64,000 bases of DNA from JBKQVT01 sp963727245 (GTDB lineage Bacteria; Planctomycetota; Planctomycetia; Pirellulales; Thermoguttaceae), in contig CAVSFO010000009.1 in NCBI GenBank assembly GCA_963727245.1, positions 558,001-622,000 on the forward strand, given 5' to 3'. A program made the position numbers and the translations under genes. Of the stretch, positions 55,766 through 64,000 are shown piece after piece (the stretch's first letter is position 1; each line of letters opens with the position of its first letter). A model generated the notes under the pieces. The model was not told the DNA's origin. It ran no database searches and saw only the letters and a program-made list of their open reading frames with translations.

Positions 55766-56545
55766 TCACTCGGTCTGGGGCGACCGTTGATGGTCGGACT
55801 GCGTTGCGGCGGCGGTCGAAGAAGGGATCTGCTCCATGATCCAGCGATCCACGTCGCTGAGCATCTGTGGGGGCAACTCGTGGCCGCACGGATACTCACG
55901 CAGGGTGATGGAAAGCCCGGCAGCATGGAGCAAGCGCAGGTCGTCGCAGACGTTGCCGGCGGGGTAAGCCTCGCTATGGCGGCCTGCCGCCACAAAGAGG
56001 GGCAGCTTCCGCGCCTCGGTGAGTTTGGCCAAGGGCGTGCGTCCGCTGGGAAACGCCCCGTCCAGGGAGATGACCCCGGCAAACTGGCTGGGATGGTTCA
56101 TGGCCACGCGGAAGGCCATGGTGCCCCCGCAATCGAATCCCGCCAGGAAAGCACGCTGCCGCGAGATATTCAGCTTCTGCCCGACCTGGTCGATGCTGTC
56201 GAAGATCCGCTGTTCGGCCTGCTGCACGTGTTCTTCCGACTGCTGCCAGCCGAAGCAGCCTGCGGGCCGCTTCCCGTCGGGCGCCATCAGCGTCCCGCGA
56301 GGGGCAACCGCCACGTAATTCCTCATGCTCACCAGGGGCATCACCCGTAGCAATTGCCGCTCGTCGCTGCCGTAACCGTGCAACCAGATGACGAGCGGAT
56401 AGGGATACCCGGGCACATAGTGCAATGGGGCAAAGAGGGTATATACGGTATCCTGGGAAGACGTAGAGAATAGTCCAGACTGCACATCCGAGGTTGACTT
56501 AGCCGACTGCCATGTAGATTGGACAAATGGCCAGGTGCGGTTCAT
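55766..56545 (-). CDS. Alpha/beta hydrolase with Cys nucleophile
   Basis: A 259-residue phospholipase/carboxylesterase-like hydrolase. The oxyanion segment is LVIWLHGYGSDERQLLRV, the nucleophile elbow FLAGFDCGGTMAFRVAM near residue 135 (GxCxG instead of GxSxG), the acidic residue probably in LFVAAGRHSE, and the His in CGHELPPQM. Cys in this position occurs in dienelactone hydrolases, although other motifs look more like the esterase family. No signal peptide. Downstream of malate dehydrogenase on the same strand, with repeats between. Confidence 0.75.
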   Translation of the reverse strand: MNRTWPFVQSTWQSAKSTSDVQSGLFSTSSQDTVYTLFAPLHYVPGYPYPLVIWLHGYGSDERQLLRVMPLVSMRNYVAVAPRGTLMAPDGKRPAGCFGWQQSEEHVQQAEQRIFDSIDQVGQKLNISRQRAFLAGFDCGGTMAFRVAMNHPSQFAGVISLDGAFPSGRTPLAKLTEARKLPLFVAAGRHSEAYPAGNVCDDLRLLHAAGLSITLREYPCGHELPPQMLSDVDRWIMEQIPSSTAAATQSDHQRSPQTE

Positions 56546-56662
56546 AGCGATTGGGCCTTCCCAGGACGAACGGTTATGGAACGGTTATGGATAAGGCGAA
56601 TCATCAGACTGTACGGTTTCACTGCGGGGCTGTCAACCGCACCCCGGCCAAAAAGCATAACC

Positions 56663-56806
56663 CGGGGACTGTCCCAATTTTCGTTCGACGAAAATGGGAC
56701 TGTCCCCCTTTGGAAACTCGCGTAGTCACCCCGTAGGTCAGGCACCTCGTGCCTGACGGAAGGCGGCCAGAATCCGGCGTTGTCAGGCACGGTGTGCCTG
56801 ACCTAC
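56663..56806. repeat. Palindromic repeats, families e and b
   Basis: A family e hairpin (56663-56707, arms GGGGACTGTCCCAATTTTCG and complement) is followed by a family b hairpin (56733-56806, arms GTAGGTCAGGCACCTCGTGC). They take up most of the 289-nt gap between the hydrolase and malate dehydrogenase. Confidence 0.8.
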
Positions 56807-56834
56807 GTTCTGGGCGGGCCAATTTCCCTCCGCC

Positions 56835-57779
56835 TCAGCCGCCCAGCCGCGCCATCGCTGCGACCAACTCCTTGACGGCCGCGATGCTCTTCTGGAGGGC
56901 GGCACGCTCGCCGTCGCTGAGGGCAAGCTCGATGATTCGCTCGACCCCGCCGGCGCCGAGGATGACCGGCACGCCCACGTAGTAGCCGCCCACGCCGTAC
57001 TGGCGGTCGCAGTAGGCCGCGCAGGGCAGCAGACGCTTCTGGTCGCGAACGACTGCCTCGACCATTTGGGCCGCGGCGGCCGCGGGGGCATAATACGCAC
57101 TGCCGGTCTTCAGCAGGGAGACGATTTCGGCGCCGCCGTCGCGGGTCCGCTCGACAATCTCCCGCAGTCGCTCGGGCGCGACCAATTGCGTCACGGGGAT
57201 GCCGCTCACGGAAGTGCAACTCGGCAGCGGCACCATGCTGTCGCCGTGGCCGCCCAGCAGCATGGCGGAGATATCTTGGGGGCTGACGCCCAATTCCAGC
57301 GCCAGGAATGCGCGGAATCGCCCCGTATCGAGCACTCCCGCTTGTCCCACGACCCGCTGGGGGGGAAAACCCGTCGCCTGCCACGCCCGCTGCGCCATGG
57401 CATCCAACGGATTGCTCACCACGATCACGACCGCCTGCGGGCTGGTGTGTTTGATCTGTTCGGCCACGGCAGCGACGATGCGGGCGTTGGTCCCCAGCAG
57501 GTCGTCGCGGCTCATCCCCGGCTTGCGGGGCACGCCGGCGGTGATCACCACCACGTCGCTCTCGGCCGTGTCCTGGTAGCTGGTGGTGCCGACGACGTGG
57601 GCGTCGAAGCCGGCGATCGGCGCGGCCTGCAACAGGTCCAGGGCCTTGCCCCTGGGCATGTCCCCGGTTTGCGGGATATCCAGCAGAACGATATCGCCCA
57701 GTTCGGCGGCCGCACACCAATGGGCGGTGGTGGCCCCGACGTTGCCGGCCCCGATGACACTGATTTTTGCACGTTTCAT
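56835..57779 (-). CDS. mdh: Malate dehydrogenase, LDH-like type
   Basis: A 314-residue NAD-dependent dehydrogenase. The Rossmann motif is ISVIGAGNVGATTAH; LLDIPQTGDMPRGKALDLLQAAP follows with the NAD-specific Asp. GVPRKPGMSRDDLL carries the two substrate Arg residues, the first at the position that selects malate over lactate; the catalytic His is in LGGHGDSMVPL. It oxidises malate to oxaloacetate in the TCA cycle. The ATG at 57779 starts the family N-terminus; the longer frame is repeat-coded. Confidence 0.93.
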   Translation of the reverse strand: MKRAKISVIGAGNVGATTAHWCAAAELGDIVLLDIPQTGDMPRGKALDLLQAAPIAGFDAHVVGTTSYQDTAESDVVVITAGVPRKPGMSRDDLLGTNARIVAAVAEQIKHTSPQAVVIVVSNPLDAMAQRAWQATGFPPQRVVGQAGVLDTGRFRAFLALELGVSPQDISAMLLGGHGDSMVPLPSCTSVSGIPVTQLVAPERLREIVERTRDGGAEIVSLLKTGSAYYAPAAAAAQMVEAVVRDQKRLLPCAAYCDRQYGVGGYYVGVPVILGAGGVERIIELALSDGERAALQKSIAAVKELVAAMARLGG

Positions 57780-57865
57780 CCGCTCATCCTTTCTTGCCCG
57801 GTCACAAGACGAGGGTATGGCGTCATTTTGCCTGGAAACCGCCTCCCGGGCAATGCACCCCGACG

Positions 57866-58160
57866 GAAAGGGGGAAGGCGGAGGGCGGAAGGCGGAAGGG
57901 GAGGGGGGAAGGGGGACCGCCCCAAGCCCACCGGCTTGAACGGCGCCACCGGCGACGTGAACGAAGCACCCTAAGCCCACCGGCGGCGTCCGGTGGGAAA
58001 GGGCGCCGGCAGCCGCGTTTCCGGCCGTTTCCCGTTCCCACCGGACGCAGCCGGTGGGCTTGGGGGGCGACTTCCCCCTTCCGATTTCCACGATATCCGG
58101 TGGCTGACGCCACCGGCTCGTTGGGCCGTTCCGCCTTCCCCCTTTTCCCCTCCCCCTTGT
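57866..58160. repeat. Cluster of palindromic repeats upstream of mdh
   Basis: GGCGGAAGG repeats (57866-57903), then CCCACCGGCGGCGTCCGGTGGG hairpins in several copies (57921-58060) and a diverged CCGGTGGCTGACGCCACCGG hairpin (58097-58116), followed by pyrimidine-rich DNA. They fill most of the 511-nt gap between mdh and the ECF sigma gene. The gap holds no convincing gene; promoters for both divergent genes must lie here. Confidence 0.75.
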
Positions 58161-58290
58161 ATACTAAAGGCGGTTTCCAAGCTGCCGGGGAATAATCGGG
58201 CCGAGCGGCTACGAATCCAGTAATGGCCAGTGATTCCCCGGTTAGCGGCAGTGGCGCCCCCCCTGCGTCTTGAAAGGAGGAAAAACGACC

Positions 58291-58797
58291 TTGGCGCTCT
58301 CGCTGACCGAATTCAATCGCATGGTCGTCGACTACGGCCCGGCCTTGTATCGCGTGGCCTACCGGATGATCGGCGACGGGCATGAAGCGGAAGATCTGGT
58401 CCAAGAGGCCTTCCGCTCGGCTTGGAAGAGCCGGGCTTCGTTTCAGCCAGACGGGGGGGGCCGGGCATGGATGATGTCGATCCTGCGACGACGCGCCGCA
58501 GACCATTGGCGAAAGTCCAAACCCCCCACCGTCATGTCGGACAATCAGAACGTGGAAGTCGGAGTTCCGGCCGACGACCCCTTGCGCGACGAGTTCAGCG
58601 ACGAAATGCAGCAGGCCCTCGGGCAGTTGCCGCAAGACCTGCGGGAAACTTTGCTCTTGGTCGTGGTGGGCGAATTGACCCACCAAGAGGCCGCCGATCT
58701 GCTGCAAATCCCGCTGGGCACCGTGCTCTCGCGGGTGAGCCGGGCTCGAAAACGGTTGCGAGAATGCCTCCTGGCCGCCATCCAGTCCAATAAGTGA
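58291..58797 (+). CDS. ECF-type RNA polymerase sigma factor
   Basis: A 168-residue ECF sigma factor. Region 2 reads YGPALYRVAYRMIGDGHEAEDLVQEAFRSAWKSRASFQPDG and region 4 LPQDLRETLLLVVVGELTHQEAADLLQIPLGTVLSRVSRARKRLREC. A TTG at 58291 with AAGGAGG 10 nt upstream is used; an earlier TTG overlaps that site. The VWA membrane protein gene follows after 3 nt and may encode its anti-sigma factor. Confidence 0.88.
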   Translation: MALSLTEFNRMVVDYGPALYRVAYRMIGDGHEAEDLVQEAFRSAWKSRASFQPDGGGRAWMMSILRRRAADHWRKSKPPTVMSDNQNVEVGVPADDPLRDEFSDEMQQALGQLPQDLRETLLLVVVGELTHQEAADLLQIPLGTVLSRVSRARKRLRECLLAAIQSNK

Positions 58798-58800
58798 AAA

Positions 58801-61038
58801 GTGATTGCCATGGAGTCTGCCGATTCCAATTTCGACGCGCGACTGCGGGCGGTTCCGCTCCCGGAAGGGCTCGTGGAACGCCTCCGCCAGACCGCCCTGG
58901 CCGATGACGACGGCCTCGACGCGGCGCTGGGCGAGCTGCCCCTGCCGGCCGGCCTTCTCGACCGGCTGCGAGGCATCCCGCTGGCCGGCGACGAGGACTT
59001 CGACGACACCCTCCGCGACGTGCCCATCCCGGTGGGACTCCTGCCGCAATTGCGAAGCATTCCGTGGGCCGACGATGACGGCCTGGATGCGGCCATCCGC
59101 GACCTTCCGGTCCCGGTGGGGCTGTCGGCGCCCTGGCAGCGGCGGCTGGCCAGGCAGAAGCGGCTGGTGCGCATGGTCCAATTGGCGGCGGCGGCCTCCC
59201 TGCTGTTGGCCGTCGCCGGCCTCTATTTCGGCGACCGGTTGGCCAGCCTGGTGGCCGATCGAGGGGCCGTTCCTGCCGGTGGGCAATCCACTTCGCCGCT
59301 CCCGCCGGCCATCGTCAAGAATGCGCCGCCGGCCGAACAGCCGTTGGCCTCGTCGATCGCCGCCGAAGACCCGGCCCGGACCGCGGCGCCGTCCTGGCAC
59401 GCCGACGTGCCCAAGATCGGCCTCTCGCCGCGCGACTGGCAGCTCGCCCGCGGAAATCCCGCCCATGCCGATCCCGTGGCGGTGCCTTCCAACGTCGATC
59501 CGCTGGAGGAGATCAACCGCTGGCCCTTGGCTTACGAGAACGTGGAGGCCGGCCCGCAGCCCAGGGTGGAGGGGCTGGTTCCGCGCGGCATGGACTGGCC
59601 TTCATGCCCGGGGGCGAACTATGCCTTCTTGTGGAAATACCGCGTCCATCCCTTCGTTTCGCCGGCGGCCGATCCGCGCTTGCAGTCCATGGTGGTGCCA
59701 TTGGGCGTGGACGGCCAAAGCTACGAGCTGGCCAGGCGTTACCTGAACAACAAGGAACTGCCGCCGCCGGACCTCGTGCGGACCGAAGACTTCCTGGCCG
59801 CGGTGGACTACGGTTTCCCCCCGCCGGCTCACGAGGCCCTGGAACTCTCGCTGGCTGCCGGGCCGTCCCCCTTCGGCGGCGCCGGCCTGTGCCTGCTGCA
59901 AGTCGGCGTGCAGGCCGGTCATGTCCCCGCCCGTCCGCGGCCGCCCGTCCACCTCGTCTTGGCCGTCGACACCTCGGCCAACATGCGCTGGAACGGCTCC
60001 CTGGACATGGTTCGCCGGGCGTTGAAGGACTTGACCGGCCGGCTCGACGCCGGCGATCGGCTCTCGCTGGTCGCCTTCGACGACAGCGCCCACGTGGTGA
60101 TCGAGGACGTGGGGCCGGGCGAGGCCCGCCAGTTCGTGGCCGCCGTGGAGTCGCTCGCGGCACGGGGATTGAGCAATCTGCCCGATGGGCTGAGCAAGGC
60201 CTACGACCTGGCCCGGCAGCACTCGGCGGCCGTGGACCCCGCCGTCCGCGTCGTGCTCGTGACCGACAGCATGGTGGACCTGGCCCCCGAGTCGGTTTTG
60301 CGCATCCAGCAGCAGTTGGCCGAGGCGGCCGGCCATGGCACGCCCCTGCACGTCGTCGATCTGAGCCAGCAGAAGGAACCCGATCCGCAGTTGCAGAAGT
60401 TCGCCGCCGCGGCCCACGGCGCGGTCCACGCGGCCGCCAACGCCGACCAGGTCCGCTGGGCGCTGCGGGAGGTCATGACCGGGCAATCGCAACTGGTGGC
60501 CCGCGATGCCCAACTCCGCGTCACCTTCAATCCCAAGGCGGTGTTGGAATACCGCTTGCTGGGCCACGAGGCCACGCTCCTGGCCGGCCTGCTGCCCGAA
60601 CATCCTCAAGCCGATTTCCACGACGGCCAGTCGGCCACCGCCCTGTACGAGGTCCGCCTGGCGTCCGGGGCCGGCGGCGAGATCGCCAGCGCGGAACTGA
60701 CCTGGTACGACGGCGATCAGCCGCGGCCGGAGGGGCAGCGGCACGCGCAGCAGCACATCGAGCTGCCCCAGTTCGCCGGCAGCTTCGGCCAGTCCGCCGC
60801 CTCGCTCCAGGCGGCGGCCCTGGTGGCCGAGACCGCCGAAGTGCTGCGGAGATCTTTCTTTGTGCGGACGCAGCGGGCGGCCGTCGCGCTGGCCCGCGTC
60901 TGGGAACTGGCCGCGCAGGTCGACAGCCGTTTGTCTCAGTGTCCCAGCTTCAGGGAGTTCGTCGCCGTGGTGCAAGAGGCGAGGAACGCCAAGTCCGCCC
61001 CCGACCGCGATAGAACCAGGCGAAGGTCGATGCGTTGA
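58801..61038 (+). CDS. YfbK-like membrane VWA protein with N-terminal repeats
   Basis: A 745-residue protein. Residues 5-112 contain four imperfect repeats of about 32 residues ([DE]-L/V-P-[LIV]-P-x-G-L, then a short helix and an acidic loop). A transmembrane helix follows (MVQLAAAASLLLAVAGLYFG, near 125-145), then a linker, the YfbK N-terminal domain (LARRYLNNKELPPPDLVRTEDFLAAVDY), a VWA domain whose metal site reads DTSANM near residue 390 (Asn for the second Ser), and the YfbK C-terminal domain (VARDAQLRVTFNPKAVLEYRLLG). The cytoplasmic repeats next to an ECF sigma suggest anti-sigma control, which is inferred. ATG at 58810 is also possible. Confidence 0.8.
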   Translation: MIAMESADSNFDARLRAVPLPEGLVERLRQTALADDDGLDAALGELPLPAGLLDRLRGIPLAGDEDFDDTLRDVPIPVGLLPQLRSIPWADDDGLDAAIRDLPVPVGLSAPWQRRLARQKRLVRMVQLAAAASLLLAVAGLYFGDRLASLVADRGAVPAGGQSTSPLPPAIVKNAPPAEQPLASSIAAEDPARTAAPSWHADVPKIGLSPRDWQLARGNPAHADPVAVPSNVDPLEEINRWPLAYENVEAGPQPRVEGLVPRGMDWPSCPGANYAFLWKYRVHPFVSPAADPRLQSMVVPLGVDGQSYELARRYLNNKELPPPDLVRTEDFLAAVDYGFPPPAHEALELSLAAGPSPFGGAGLCLLQVGVQAGHVPARPRPPVHLVLAVDTSANMRWNGSLDMVRRALKDLTGRLDAGDRLSLVAFDDSAHVVIEDVGPGEARQFVAAVESLAARGLSNLPDGLSKAYDLARQHSAAVDPAVRVVLVTDSMVDLAPESVLRIQQQLAEAAGHGTPLHVVDLSQQKEPDPQLQKFAAAAHGAVHAAANADQVRWALREVMTGQSQLVARDAQLRVTFNPKAVLEYRLLGHEATLLAGLLPEHPQADFHDGQSATALYEVRLASGAGGEIASAELTWYDGDQPRPEGQRHAQQHIELPQFAGSFGQSAASLQAAALVAETAEVLRRSFFVRTQRAAVALARVWELAAQVDSRLSQCPSFREFVAVVQEARNAKSAPDRDRTRRRSMR

Positions 61039-63995
61039 TGAACCGTCCGTTCCGCTGGCTCCTGGTCGGATGTATTGCCTGGGGCTGCCTGTTTGCGGCC
61101 CGGCGGGCGGATTGCAGCGAGCCCGTGCGGCGGTTCTTCGACGGACTCCGCCAGCGCGGCTACTTCGAGGAGGCCCTGGAGTACCTCGATCAGCTCCGCC
61201 AGGGGGACTGTGCCGACGCGAGCTTCCGCGAGGTGATCGACTACGAGGCGGGGCTGACGCTGATCGACATGGCGCACGCCGGGCAGCCGGACGCGGCCAG
61301 CGAGAAACTCCTCGACCAGGCGGAGGGGCGGCTGGCCCGCTTCCTGGCCGAGCATCCCTGGCACGTGCTGGCGGCGGCGGCCAAGACGCAACTGGCCGGG
61401 GTGCTGGTGGAGCGGGGACGCCTCAAGGCCGAGCAAGCCCGCTCCAGCGACCCCGCCGGCCGGCAGCAAGCGATCGAGTCGGTCCGCGCGCTCTACTGGC
61501 AAGCCAGGACCGCCTTGCTGGCCTCGCAGCGGCAGTTCGAGGAGGCGCTGGACAAGCTGCCGCGGTTCATCGATCCCAAGGATACCCCGCGGCTCCGCCA
61601 GCGCGACCAGGTGCGGCGCGACTTGCTCCAGGCCCGGCTGACCCTGGCGCGGGCCGATTTCGAGATCGCCCAGACCTATGACCCCGGCGCGCCCGAGCAG
61701 CGGGCCAACCTCCGCGAAGCGGCCAGAGAATACGGCGATCTCTACGACCATCACCGCCACGACCTCGGCGGGCTGTACGCCCGCCTCGGACAGGCCCGCT
61801 CGTTGAACGAGTTGGGCCAGCCCGACCAGGCGCGGCCGATCGTCGGGGAGCTGTTGGCCGAGCGCGGCGACTCCGAGGCGCTGGCCGCGCTGCAGACGCA
61901 GGCCAGGCGGCTGGCCATGGAGATCGCGCTGGCCCCCGGCGCCGAGAAGTGGCGCGAGGCGCTGGCGATTTACGAGGACTGGCGGCGGGGGCGCGCGGCG
62001 ACGACCCGGCCGGCACGGAGACGGCGGCCATCCAGTACCTCGCCGGTTTTGCCGCGCTGCAATACGCCCGCAGTCTCCGCACGGCTGATAAAGATCAGGC
62101 CGCGCTCCGCGCGGAATGCTTGAGCACGGCGCGGCAGACGTTGGCCGCCGCGGCCCAGCGGCCGGGGCGGTGCCAGTCGAAGGCCAAGGCCCTCTTGGCC
62201 GATCCCCTGTTGGGAAGCTCGCCGGCCGGGCCGCCCCGACCGGCCGGCTTTGCCGAGGCCCGCGACCGCGCCGATGCCGCCCTGGATCGCATGGCCCTGG
62301 CCGAGCGCGAAGCCGAAGCGGCCGCCGCCCGAGCGGGGAGCCCCGGGCGTGAGCCCGGCAGCAGCGGCCCGCTGGCCGCCGAAATCGTCGCCGCCCGCCA
62401 GGAGGCCATCCACTATTGCACGCTGGCGCTGGGCTCTCCGGCCAGCGAGGTTCCGGCGGCAGATCGCCAGTGGCTCCGCTACTGCCTGGCCTACTTGCGG
62501 TACAGGGCGGGCGACCTCTGCGAGGCGGCCACGGGGGCCGACGCCTTGGCCCGGGAGGACCCCCGCGGCCCGCAGGCCCGGCCGGCCGCCAAAGTCGCCC
62601 TGGCCGCGTATACCGCGCTGCTGAACCAGGCCGCCAGCAGCCAGCAGCGCCGCGCCGACGGCGACCAGATGCTCGCCGCCGCCGAGTTCATCGTCGGCCA
62701 ATGGCAGGATGAACCCGACGCCGAATTGATCGTCGGCCAGGCCGCCTGGGCCGCCTGGCTCGAAGCCTGGCGACTGCCGCAGTCCGACCGGCCGCCGCCG
62801 GCCAAACTCGACGCCCTGCTGGAGCGGGCCCGGCAGATGCTCACGGCGGGCGTCGGGCAGATCAGCGATGCGGCCGATGCCGGCGGCAAGATCGCCGTCT
62901 CGCCGGCCTTGCTGGCGTCCGTGCTGGCGCTGGCGCAGATCGAGCTCAGCGCCGGCCAGGCGGACAAGGCCGTGGCCTGGCTGGAGGACGCGAAAACGGG
63001 CGCGCAGACGCTGGCCGAGGCCCGCCCTGCGGCCGTGCTGCCCGAGTTGGCCGAGGAGACCTACCGCACCGCCGTGCGGGCCTACGTGGCGTCAAAACAA
63101 TGGCAAAAGGCCGAGGCGGCCCTGCGCCGCCTCGAACCCGCAGAACCCGACAACGCTGCCGCCGTCCGCCAGGCAACGCAAGCGATGATCCGCGCGGGCC
63201 GCGACTGGATGGAGCAGTTCCAGCGGCTCCGCAGCCAGCAGCGAACGGCCGAGCTGGCCGAGCTGCAGGCATCGCTGGAGCGGTTTCTCTGGCAAATTAG
63301 CGAGCGGCCGCAAGGCAACAGCTTCTTTTCGCTCCTGTGGGTGGCGGAGTCGTATTTCGGCCTGGGCGCCGCGCTGGAGCCCAGCGAGCCGGCGCCGCCC
63401 GGAGAAGGGCAGAAGAAAACGCCCTCGCAGGCCGTCGCCTATTACCGCACCGCGGCGGACACCTATCGAACGATCCTGCGGCGTTGCGGGGAGGACAAGA
63501 AGTTTGCCCCCCGCCAGGATGCCCTGGTCGCGCTTCGCATCCGCCTGGCCGGATGTCTGCGCCGCTTGGGCGAGCACCAGGAGGCGATCGCCATGCTGGC
63601 CGCCGTCTTGAAAGACCGTCCCGACCTGGTTGACGCCCAGGTCGAGGCCGCCTATACCTATCAGGCCTGGGGGGGACAGAAGCCGGGTTGCTACCTGCTG
63701 GCCATTACGGGGAGTCGGAAATACCGCGAAATCTGGGGTTGGGGGGAACTCGCCCGCCGCTTGACGTGCGACGGCACGCTCCACGACACCCTCTGCGAGG
63801 CCCGCTACAACTTGGCCGTGTGCCGCTTCCTCTTGGCCCGGCAGACCTCGGCGCCGGCGGAGCGGGCCGAGTTGCTGGGGCGGGCGGAAGACGATATTCG
63901 TGCCGCGGCGCGGCGTTTGCCCAGACAAGGGCGGCAAATCATGGTACGATAAGAATGAGGCGCTGTTGAAGATCATCCGCAAGGCGCGGGGCTGA
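61038..63995 (+). CDS. Secreted TPR-type protein, about 985 aa, two frameshifts
   Basis: A signal peptide (WLLVGCIAWGCLFAARRADC) is followed by a very long chain of TPR-like helices: RRFFDGLRQRGYFEEALEYLDQLRQG, then YLAGFAALQYARSLRTADKDQAALRAE, AYVASKQWQKAEAALRRLEPAEPD and LRRLGEHQEAIAMLAAVLKDRPDLVDAQVEAAYTYQAW. Breaks lie near 62000 and 63921; after the second the protein ends PDKGGKSWYDKNEALLKIIRKARG at 63995. Its ATG overlaps the stop of the VWA gene (TGATG), so the two are translationally coupled. Possibly a periplasmic scaffold working with the VWA protein. Confidence 0.75.
62338..62358. repeat. Palindrome inside the TPR gene
   Basis: GAGCCCCGGGCGTGAGCCCGG, the same palindrome as in fliO (36141, 36204) and at 50268, encodes the segment GSPGREPGSSG in frame in a linker between helices. 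Confidence 0.7.
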
Positions 63996-64000
63996 TTGCC

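Overview
The window is about 64 kb of GC-rich chromosomal DNA with housekeeping genes, a near-complete flagellar assembly locus and many short palindromic repeats between genes. Planctomycete-type content points to a member of Planctomycetota (Pirellulales-like), by inference only since no rRNA gene is present. That content is the MoxR-type AAA/VWA pair, the Tat-exported Gfo/Idh oxidoreductase, an ECF sigma factor next to a YfbK-like VWA protein, large TPR proteins and the FlbD/FlhF/FlhG-type flagellar order. The sequence carries roughly twenty single-base frameshifts, many in conserved or essential genes (ilvD, clpC, uvrB, fliF, fliQ, fliN, thiE). They are best read as uncorrected sequencing errors, so the broken genes are listed as one CDS each with the shift point named.

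Left part (1-23.8 kb): a secreted protein running off the left edge, a DedA membrane protein, the AAA/VWA pair, dihydroxy-acid dehydratase (ilvD), a HAD phosphatase, a REP-type Y1 transposase inside a mirrored set of hairpins, xylose isomerase, an SDR, a Gfo/Idh oxidoreductase, a CYTH protein, a thioredoxin-like protein, a Clp_N-ThiD2-ThiE fusion, a TPR membrane protein, clpC, a toxin-antitoxin patch (nucleotidyltransferase, HicB-HicA, a broken VapBC-like pair), uvrB and bacteriohemerythrin.

Middle (23.9-53 kb): a flagellar supercluster almost entirely on the minus strand. Read 5' to 3' it runs FlgN-like, sensor kinase, NtrC-type regulator, then flgB-flgC-fliE-fliF-fliG-fliH-fliI-fliJ-motE-like-fliK-flgD-flgE-flbD-fliL-fliN-fliO-fliP-fliQ-fliR, two accessory membrane genes, flhB, a plus-strand sulfotransferase, flhA, flhF, flhG, a small membrane protein and fliA. 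A good sigma-54 promoter match lies just upstream of flgB, which fits control by the adjacent NtrC-type regulator and kinase. motA, motB and fliM are absent from the place where they usually sit.

Right part (53-64 kb): a large membrane-anchored TPR protein, an alpha/beta hydrolase with a Cys in the nucleophile position, malate dehydrogenase, then an ECF sigma factor, a membrane VWA protein with N-terminal repeats (possible anti-sigma) and a secreted TPR protein in one tight plus-strand unit.

The most unusual layer is the set of at least eight short palindromic repeat families. Several copies are nested inside one another, one family is present in both orientations, and some copies reach into genes and supply C-termini. 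A REP-associated tyrosine transposase with three mirrored hairpins on each side is a candidate driver.
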